Shown here in pieces: positions 15,041 to 20,293 of a stretch of DNA of 20,293 nt. Source of the DNA: JAVJSD01 sp040219575 (GTDB lineage: Bacteria; Planctomycetota; Planctomycetia; Pirellulales; Pirellulaceae); the NCBI GenBank assembly GCA_040219575.1, contig JAVJSD010000039.1, positions 1-20,293 on the forward strand, given 5' to 3'. The first letter of the stretch is position 1, and every line of letters begins with the position of its first letter. A model generated the notes under the pieces. It made no database searches, had not been told where the DNA came from, and saw only the letters and a list, made by a program, of their open reading frames with translations. Made by a program: the position numbers and the translations under genes.

Positions 15041-15997
15041 ATGACGACCTACGCCGCCAATCTGGCCGATGTGCGGGCCGCCGCCGCGCGGATTGACGGG
15101 CAGGCCCATCGCACGCCGATCGCCACGTGCGCCACGCTCGACCGAATGGCGGGGCGAAGCCTGTTCTTCAAATGCGAGCATCTGCAGAAGGCGGGGGCGT
15201 TCAAATTCCGCGGCGCCTGCAACGCCATCGCCCGGCTTGATGAGGCGGCGGCCGCGCGGGGCGTGGTGACGCATAGCAGCGGCAACCACGCCCAGGCGCT
15301 GGCGCTGGCGGCGCGGATGCGGGGCATCGCGGCGCATGTGGTCATGCCGACGTCGGCCTCGCCGGTCAAGCGCCGGGCCGTGCTCGAATATGGAGCACAA
15401 GTGATTGACTGCGAACCGACGCTGACGGCCCGGGAGGAGACGGCCGCACAGGTGCTGTCGAAGACCGGCGGCACACTGATTCCGCCGTACGATCATCCCG
15501 ATGTGATCGCCGGGCAGGGGACCGCCGCGTTGGAGTTGCTGGAAGACATCGCGGATCTCGACGCCATCTTCGCTCCGGTCGGTGGCGGGGGACTCATCAG
15601 CGGCGTGTGCGCCGCGACCAAAGGGCTGTCCCCCTCGACGATCGTGTTCGCCGCGGAGCCCCAAGGCGCCGACGACGCCTACCGCTCCAAGGCGGAGGGA
15701 AAGTTCATTCCGCAGACGGCGCCGCGGACACTCGCCGACGGCCTGCTGACCAGCCTGGGAGCACTGACGTGGCCGTACGTGCGCGATCAGGTCGCGGAGG
15801 TGCTGACGGTCGGCGAAGACGAGATCATCGCCGCCATGCGTTTGGCCTGGGAGCGCGCCAAACTGCTGATCGAGCCGAGCGCCGCGGCGCCGCTCGCCGC
15901 CCTGCTCTCCGATTCGTTTCGGCGGCGAAGCGGATTCGCCAGAATCGGGGTGATTCTCAGCGGCGGAAACGTCAACCTCGACAAGCTTCCGTGGTAG
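15041..15997 (+). CDS. Threonine/serine dehydratase-type PLP enzyme (or serine racemase)
   Basis: A 318-aa fold-type II PLP enzyme. FFKCEHLQKAGAFKFRGA has the PLP-binding Lys at 55; SSGNHAQ (79-85) binds the substrate carboxylate; GGGGLISG (181-188) holds the phosphate; SGGN (307-310) lies near the pyridine nitrogen. It ends without the regulatory ACT domain of biosynthetic IlvA, matching the length of catabolic TdcB-like threonine dehydratases and serine racemases, which sequence alone does not separate. The reaction would be deamination of L-threonine or L-serine to the 2-oxo acid, or serine racemization. The ATG at 15041 begins the conserved region; the frame is open far upstream but only as the antisense of the permease gene. 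The next gene starts six bases after its stop, so they are probably cotranscribed. Confidence 0.9.
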   Translation: MTTYAANLADVRAAAARIDGQAHRTPIATCATLDRMAGRSLFFKCEHLQKAGAFKFRGACNAIARLDEAAAARGVVTHSSGNHAQALALAARMRGIAAHVVMPTSASPVKRRAVLEYGAQVIDCEPTLTAREETAAQVLSKTGGTLIPPYDHPDVIAGQGTAALELLEDIADLDAIFAPVGGGGLISGVCAATKGLSPSTIVFAAEPQGADDAYRSKAEGKFIPQTAPRTLADGLLTSLGALTWPYVRDQVAEVLTVGEDEIIAAMRLAWERAKLLIEPSAAAPLAALLSDSFRRRSGFARIGVILSGGNVNLDKLPW

Positions 15998-16003
15998 CGA
16001 CCA

Positions 16004-16342
16004 ATGACGGATTCTCGACAGGCATTGGTGCAAGGCTGCTTCGCGGTGATCTTCACCTCGCAGCGCACCTCGCGGGGTGAGGCGGAGTACGCGGCGACCG
16101 CCGAACGTATGGAGCAACTCGCCGCAAGGCAGCCGGGCTATTTGGGCGTCGAATCGGTGCGCGGCGCCGACGGCCGCGGCATCACCATCTCGTACTGGAA
16201 TTCGCTGGACGCAGTCGAAGCATGGCGTACACATGCCGAACACCTCCTGGCGCAGCAGTCGGGTAAAGAGCAGTGGTACCAGTCGTTTGCGCTTCACGTC
16301 TGCCGCGTTGAGCGGTCCAGGACATGGAGGCGCGAAAACTAG
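16004..16342 (+). CDS. ABM-domain protein (antibiotic biosynthesis monooxygenase-like)
   Basis: A 112-aa dimeric alpha/beta-barrel protein of the ABM family, closest in pattern to YqjZ-like proteins. Signature stretches are FAVIFTSQRT (13-22), ERMEQLAARQPGYLGVES and GITISYWNSLDAVEAWRTHAEH, ending in WYQSFALHVCRVER. Members include heme-degrading and quinol monooxygenases, but many have no known substrate. The gene begins six bases after the dehydratase stop. The C-terminal tail (SRTWRREN) lies beyond the domain. A hairpin repeat starts five bases after its stop codon. Confidence 0.85.
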   Translation: MTDSRQALVQGCFAVIFTSQRTSRGEAEYAATAERMEQLAARQPGYLGVESVRGADGRGITISYWNSLDAVEAWRTHAEHLLAQQSGKEQWYQSFALHVCRVERSRTWRREN

Positions 16343-16346
16343 AAAA

Positions 16347-16379
16347 GTAGGTCGGAACAAGCTTGCGCAGTTCCGGCAG
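16347..16379. repeat. Hairpin repeat, GTAGGTCGGAACAA type (copy C)
   Basis: GTAGGTCGGAACAA begins at 16347 and GTTCCGGCAG ends at 16379. CGGAAC (16353-16358) pairs perfectly with GTTCCG (16370-16375). The outer sequence matches the repeat at 8797-8830 while the loop differs, so the stem rather than the loop is conserved. Confidence 0.55.
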
Positions 16380-16406
16380 GGCGAAGTGCGACGTGGAGGC
16401 GTGACC

Positions 16407-16430
16407 GCGCGCTTTCGTTCGCGCGCCTTT
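16407..16430 (+). terminator. Possible terminator after the dehydratase-ABM unit
   Basis: GCGCGC (16407-16412) pairs with GCGCGC (16421-16426) around an eight-base loop and is followed by CTTT. The stem is strong but the T-run is short, so termination would be partial at best. It lies 64 bp beyond the ABM stop and before the promoter-like sequence of the next gene. Confidence 0.35.
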
Positions 16431-16494
16431 GCAATTCGCACGACATCGCAAGGCGGTTCCGTCCTTAAAGGACTCTATCGTGTGATTCACGCCA

Positions 16495-16522
16495 TTGACG
16501 CGAACTGCCCGGCGTCGACAAT
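16495..16522 (+). promoter_or_regulatory. Putative promoter of the PhyH-type dioxygenase gene
   Basis: TTGACG (16495-16500) and GACAAT (16517-16522) are 16 bp apart, giving a start point near 16530 and a leader of about 50 bases to the ATG at 16581. Together with the hairpin upstream this suggests a separate transcript from the ABM gene. Confidence 0.4.
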
Positions 16523-16580
16523 GGAAGCAGCGGGAGAGTCGCCCCCTCCCTTTCAACTTCGCACGCCCAAAAACAGCGCC

Positions 16581-17345
<765 letters not shown>

Positions 17346-17404
17346 GTCAGGCAGTGCTTCGGCGGCATGCTCAACGCGACTCGACTTGCATCAGGGAATC
17401 GCCC

Positions 17405-19165
17405 ATGAACCGTGTTCGCCTGCTTGGCATCTGCACAACGCTCCTCGCCTATGGCGGCCATTTCGTTTGCGCGCAAGACGCCGCGGAAGATCGGCGGTTC
17501 CAACAACTCGCGGAAGAAGCCTGGCAGTTCGGGCTCCGCGAGAATCCCACCTACGCCACCGCCGTGGGCGACAATCGTTACAACGACCGACTGCCGCATG
17601 TTCGCATCGAGGATCATCAACGGCGGTTTGATAAGAAGAACCTGTTCCGAAAACGCTGGCAGGAGATTCAGCGCGACGCGTTGTCAGCGGAAGAACAGAT
17701 CAACTACGACATCTTCGGACGCCTGCTGGCCGACGATCTGGCCCAGTACGACTTCCGCGAACACCTGATTCCCATCACCAACCGCTGGGGTTTTCATGTT
17801 GAATTCCCGGAACTCCCCAAACGCGCGCCCCTTGAAAACGCAAATGACTATGAAAACTACATCGCCCGCCTGAACGCCTTCGGCCGCTACGCCGACGAGC
17901 ACATCGAATTGATGCGGGCCGGCATTGAGCAGGGTTACACGCTGCCATCCGTGGTGCTACAGGGTTATCGCGAGACGATCGAGCCCCACATCGTCGACGA
18001 TCCCACCCGCAGCCTGTTGTACGCACCCTTCTCCGACTTTCCCGATCGCATCTCGCCGACCGATCGGGAGCTTCTGACGGCGGCCGGCCGCAAGGCGATC
18101 GAAGACAGCGTCGTGCCCGGCTACCGGCGGTTTCTAAAGTTCATGCGCGACCAATACGTCCCCTCGGCCCGGGGCGCGATCGGCGCCTCGGCCCTTCCCC
18201 AGGGACGCGATTACTATCGCTACTGCGTGCGGCGCTTCACCACGCTCGATCTCTCACCCGAAGAGGTGCACCAGATTGGGCAGGACGAAGTCAAACGCAT
18301 TCGCGGTGAGATGGAAGCGATTATTCGCCGTGTGAAGTTCGACGGCGATCGGGCGGCGTTCGTCGAGCATCTGCGGAGCGATCCCCGCTTCTACGCCGAG
18401 ACGCCCGAGCAGTTGATGAAGGAAACGGCGCTGGTGCTGAAGAAGATGGACGGCAAGTTGCCGCAACTGTTCAACAAGCTGCCGCGAACGCCCTACGGGA
18501 TTCGCGAAGTGCCGCCCTACATCGCGCCGCGTACGACCACGGCGTACTACTCGCGGCCCTCGGGCGATGGACGCCGGGCCGGCTTCTACTACGTCAACAC
18601 GTACAACCTGAAGAGTCGCCCGTTGTTCGAGATCGAGGCCCTCTCGCTGCACGAGGCGGTGCCCGGCCACCACTTGCAGATCGCCTTGCAGCAGGAAATG
18701 ACTGAACTGCCGAACTTCCGACGATTCGCCGGTTTCACCGCCTTCACCGAAGGTTGGGGCCTGTACTCCGAACGCCTCGGTCTGGAAGTCGGCTTCTACG
18801 AGGATCCTTACAGCGACTACGGCCGACTGAGCTACGAGATGTGGCGGGCTTGCCGCCTGGTGGTCGACACGGGAATGCACTACCTGGGCTGGACGCGGCA
18901 GCAGGCGATCGCATTCATGGCCGAAAACACGGCCTTGTCGATGCACAATATCGAGGCCGAAATCGACCGGTATATTTCCTGGCCCGGTCAGGCGCTGGCC
19001 TACAAGATCGGCGAGTTGAAGATCTGCCAACTGCGAGGTCTGGCGGAGAAAGCGCTGGGCGAGAAGTTCGACATCCGCGAGTTCCATGCCGTGGTGCTCG
19101 GCAGCGGCGCCGTCCCGCTCGACGTGCTGGAGGCGAACGTCAAGGCGTACATCGCATCGCCGTAG
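17405..19165 (+). CDS. Exported DUF885 family metallopeptidase-like protein
   Basis: A 586-aa DUF885 protein. Residues 1-23 form a Sec signal peptide (LLGICTTLLAYGGHFVCA), so it is exported. The catalytic motif SLHEAVPGHHLQ (414-425; His416, Glu417, His422/423) and TEGWGLYSE (448-456) form the zinc site of a gluzincin-like peptidase. Family proteins are about 550-600 aa, so it is full length. The upstream part (EEAWQFGLRENPTYATAVGD, 37-56) is also typical. AGGGAA lies about eight bases before the ATG. It follows the PhyH gene by 59 bp and may share its transcript, though a link in function is not obvious. Peptidase activity is inferred from motifs; the peptide substrate is unknown. Confidence 0.92.
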   Translation: MNRVRLLGICTTLLAYGGHFVCAQDAAEDRRFQQLAEEAWQFGLRENPTYATAVGDNRYNDRLPHVRIEDHQRRFDKKNLFRKRWQEIQRDALSAEEQINYDIFGRLLADDLAQYDFREHLIPITNRWGFHVEFPELPKRAPLENANDYENYIARLNAFGRYADEHIELMRAGIEQGYTLPSVVLQGYRETIEPHIVDDPTRSLLYAPFSDFPDRISPTDRELLTAAGRKAIEDSVVPGYRRFLKFMRDQYVPSARGAIGASALPQGRDYYRYCVRRFTTLDLSPEEVHQIGQDEVKRIRGEMEAIIRRVKFDGDRAAFVEHLRSDPRFYAETPEQLMKETALVLKKMDGKLPQLFNKLPRTPYGIREVPPYIAPRTTTAYYSRPSGDGRRAGFYYVNTYNLKSRPLFEIEALSLHEAVPGHHLQIALQQEMTELPNFRRFAGFTAFTEGWGLYSERLGLEVGFYEDPYSDYGRLSYEMWRACRLVVDTGMHYLGWTRQQAIAFMAENTALSMHNIEAEIDRYISWPGQALAYKIGELKICQLRGLAEKALGEKFDIREFHAVVLGSGAVPLDVLEANVKAYIASP

Positions 19166-19363
19166 GATAGGCTTCCAGCCTGTCTGAAACGAGTTGTGAA
19201 TGCGTGCGGGAAGTTTCCAACTTCCACAGCGTTGTGGTCCAACGCCATTGAGGGGATGCTCCGGCGACCGCCCGCGCAGCGCTGGGATAAACCCAGCGGC
19301 TCCCGACAGAATGCAAGAAAGCGCGGGTCGCGTCTTGTTCGCCGCGCGTCATGACATGGTGAT
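19166..19363. repeat. Cluster of three small hairpins after the DUF885 gene
   Basis: Three perfect stems lie within 130 bp: AGGCT-TCC-AGCCT (19169-19181), GGAAGTT-TCC-AACTTCC (19209-19225) and CGCTGGG-ATAAA-CCCAGCG (19280-19298). The first two share a TCC loop. The first starts directly after the stop codon and could serve in termination or mRNA 3'-end protection. I see no gene here. Confidence 0.5.
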
Positions 19364-19408
19364 CCGTCGCACTTGCTGCAAATTCTTGCTGCAGGCTGCC
19401 TGCGACGG
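19364..19408 (-). other. Structured element just after the acidic protein gene
   Basis: CCGTCGCA (19364-19371) and TGCGACGG (19401-19408) are a perfect 8-bp inverted repeat enclosing 29 bases. The loop contains a direct repeat CTTGCTGCA (19372-19380 and 19385-19393). Read on the minus strand it begins nine bases beyond the stop of the acidic protein gene. It may be a 3' mRNA structure or terminator, but there is no T-run. Confidence 0.4.
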
Positions 19409-19417
19409 AGCTAGCGA

Positions 19418-20293
19418 CTACGCATTGCCGCTCGACAACAGCGACAGCAGGAACTCGGGCGTGAGGACGCTGTCCAGGTCGTCGCCGAACAGCATGTCGT
19501 CGCCGAGTTGGCCGAAGATCCAGTCGGCGCCGGGACCGCCGAAGATGCGATCATCGTTCGACTCGGTTTCCTCTTCGACCTCCGCCACGTCGTCGGTCGT
19601 GTCGACCGTCTCTTCGCTCTCGGCGGATTCATCCGACTCGTCGTCGGGCAGGTCGTCGGCCGAGTCGTCCGCGGCATCCGACGTCTCCTCGCCGACCATC
19701 ACCCCCGGATCGACTTGCGATTCGGGGTCGGTCGTCGTTTCACAGTCGGGCGCGGGCTGATCGTCCGACGAATCGCTCTCTTCCGACTCGTCAGCGGTTT
19801 CTTCCGCCGTCTCGTCGCCGGTCTCGTCGCCGGTCTCGTCGCTGGTCTCGTCGACCGGTTCCTCTTCCGACTCGTCCGTCGCTTCCTCTTCGACCGTCAC
19901 CTCCGTGGTGTCGTCCTCCGAGGAATCGGTGGCGTCGACCTCGCACGACTCGTCGCCGGCGGCGTCGTCCGTCGACTCCGGATCGGCCTCGTCCGCGACT
20001 TCCTCGTCGGTCGCCTCTTCGTCGGTCGTTTCATCGACCGGATCGTCCGCCGACTCGTCGGTCTCGTCCACGGGATCGCTCTCTTCGGCGTCCTCCACCA
20101 CGTCGCAGGCCTCGTCCGCGACGGTCTCGTCCGTCTCGTCCGCGGCCTCTTCCTCCGTGGTTTCGTCCGTCACGTCGTCCGACGTCTCGTCCGTCTCGTC
20201 GACCGGTTCGGTCACTTCCTCATCCGACTCATCGACGACTTCGCAGTCCTCTTCCGAGGTTTCGTCGGTCACTTCGTCGGTGGACTCGTCCGT
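19418..20293 (-). CDS. Extremely acidic D/E/S/T-rich protein with RTX-like C-terminus (5' partial)
   Basis: The frame is open to the window edge without a start codon context, so the gene continues beyond it; 291 residues are visible. The first about 240 are almost only Asp, Glu, Ser, Thr, Ala and Val; I count 118 acidic residues in 240, one Arg and no Lys or His. Motifs such as DET, TDE and DES repeat irregularly. Four lone Cys occur in similar settings (DCEVV, ACDVV, SCEVD, DCETT), 46, 54 and 67 residues apart. The end changes to DDRIFGGPGADWIFGQLGDDMLFGDD-like RTX nonapeptides (GGxGxD), which bind calcium in secreted proteins, then a hydrophobic tail (EFLLSLLSS) that could be a type I secretion signal. 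A surface or secreted calcium-binding protein is inferred. The long acidic part is not a domain I recognise. Confidence 0.8.
   Translation of the reverse strand, partial: TDESTDEVTDETSEEDCEVVDESDEEVTEPVDETDETSDDVTDETTEEEAADETDETVADEACDVVEDAEESDPVDETDESADDPVDETTDEEATDEEVADEADPESTDDAAGDESCEVDATDSSEDDTTEVTVEEEATDESEEEPVDETSDETGDETGDETAEETADESEESDSSDDQPAPDCETTTDPESQVDPGVMVGEETSDAADDSADDLPDDESDESAESEETVDTTDDVAEVEEETESNDDRIFGGPGADWIFGQLGDDMLFGDDLDSVLTPEFLLSLLSSGNA
19809..19856. repeat. 12-bp tandem repeat inside the acidic protein gene
   Basis: Four tandem 12-bp units begin at 19809, 19821, 19833 and 19845. The first two are identical (GTCTCGTCGCCG); the third and fourth differ by one and two to three bases. 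They encode a DETG/DETS repeat, and the unit length keeps the reading frame, so copy-number change would only lengthen or shorten the acidic stretch. Confidence 0.7.

Noticed and set aside
19560..20293. Possible CRISPR-like or satellite array
   Set aside because: The repeats are short, irregular and follow codon phase; they encode Asp/Glu/Ser/Thr stretches in one open frame with no spacers of uniform size.

Overview
The window looks like part of a planctomycete chromosome, most likely of the Pirellulales. It is GC-rich. It carries a DUF1549/DUF1553 protein with a c-type heme-like CxxCH motif, a Tat-exported DUF1501 protein and a WD40 protein in one operon, which is a typical planctomycete set. 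It also has a PadR-linked membrane protein, an FtsX-like giant permease, a small lipoprotein with a DUF1559-like end, and several short hairpin repeats between genes. I saw no tRNA, rRNA, CRISPR array or prophage.

Layout. 2-1104: a complete IS630-type insertion sequence with 25-bp inverted repeats, a TA target duplication and a transposase split over two frames. 1172-3768 (minus): a padR regulator and a 730-aa membrane protein overlapping by ATGA, behind a promoter overlapped by a palindromic operator. 3850-4988 (plus): a Gfo/Idh/MocA-type oxidoreductase. 5121-5963 (minus): a CpsB/YwqE-like PHP phosphatase, convergent with the oxidoreductase. 6322-10611 (minus): the DUF1549/DUF1553 - DUF1501 - WD40 operon. 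10667-11053 (minus): a small lipoprotein. 11240-14806 (minus): a 1188-aa FtsX-like permease with no ATPase gene beside it. 15041-17345 (plus): a threonine/serine dehydratase-type PLP enzyme, a small ABM-fold monooxygenase and a PhyH-type dioxygenase. 17405-19165 (plus): an exported DUF885 metallopeptidase-like protein. 19418-20293 (minus, cut by the window end): an extremely acidic D/E/S/T-rich protein ending in RTX-like glycine/aspartate repeats.

Most genes are of known type. The least explained structures are (1) a roughly 122-bp hairpin-rich element present twice in opposite orientation (4995-5124 and 11080-11210), bounded by CTAG, whose end supplies the stop codon of the PHP gene; (2) the acidic RTX-like protein with nearly no basic residues and an internal 12-bp minisatellite; (3) a family of small GGAAC/GTTCC hairpins between genes; and (4) the +1-type frame change in the transposase. 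No defence system or biosynthetic cluster is evident; the genes form several independent transcription units.
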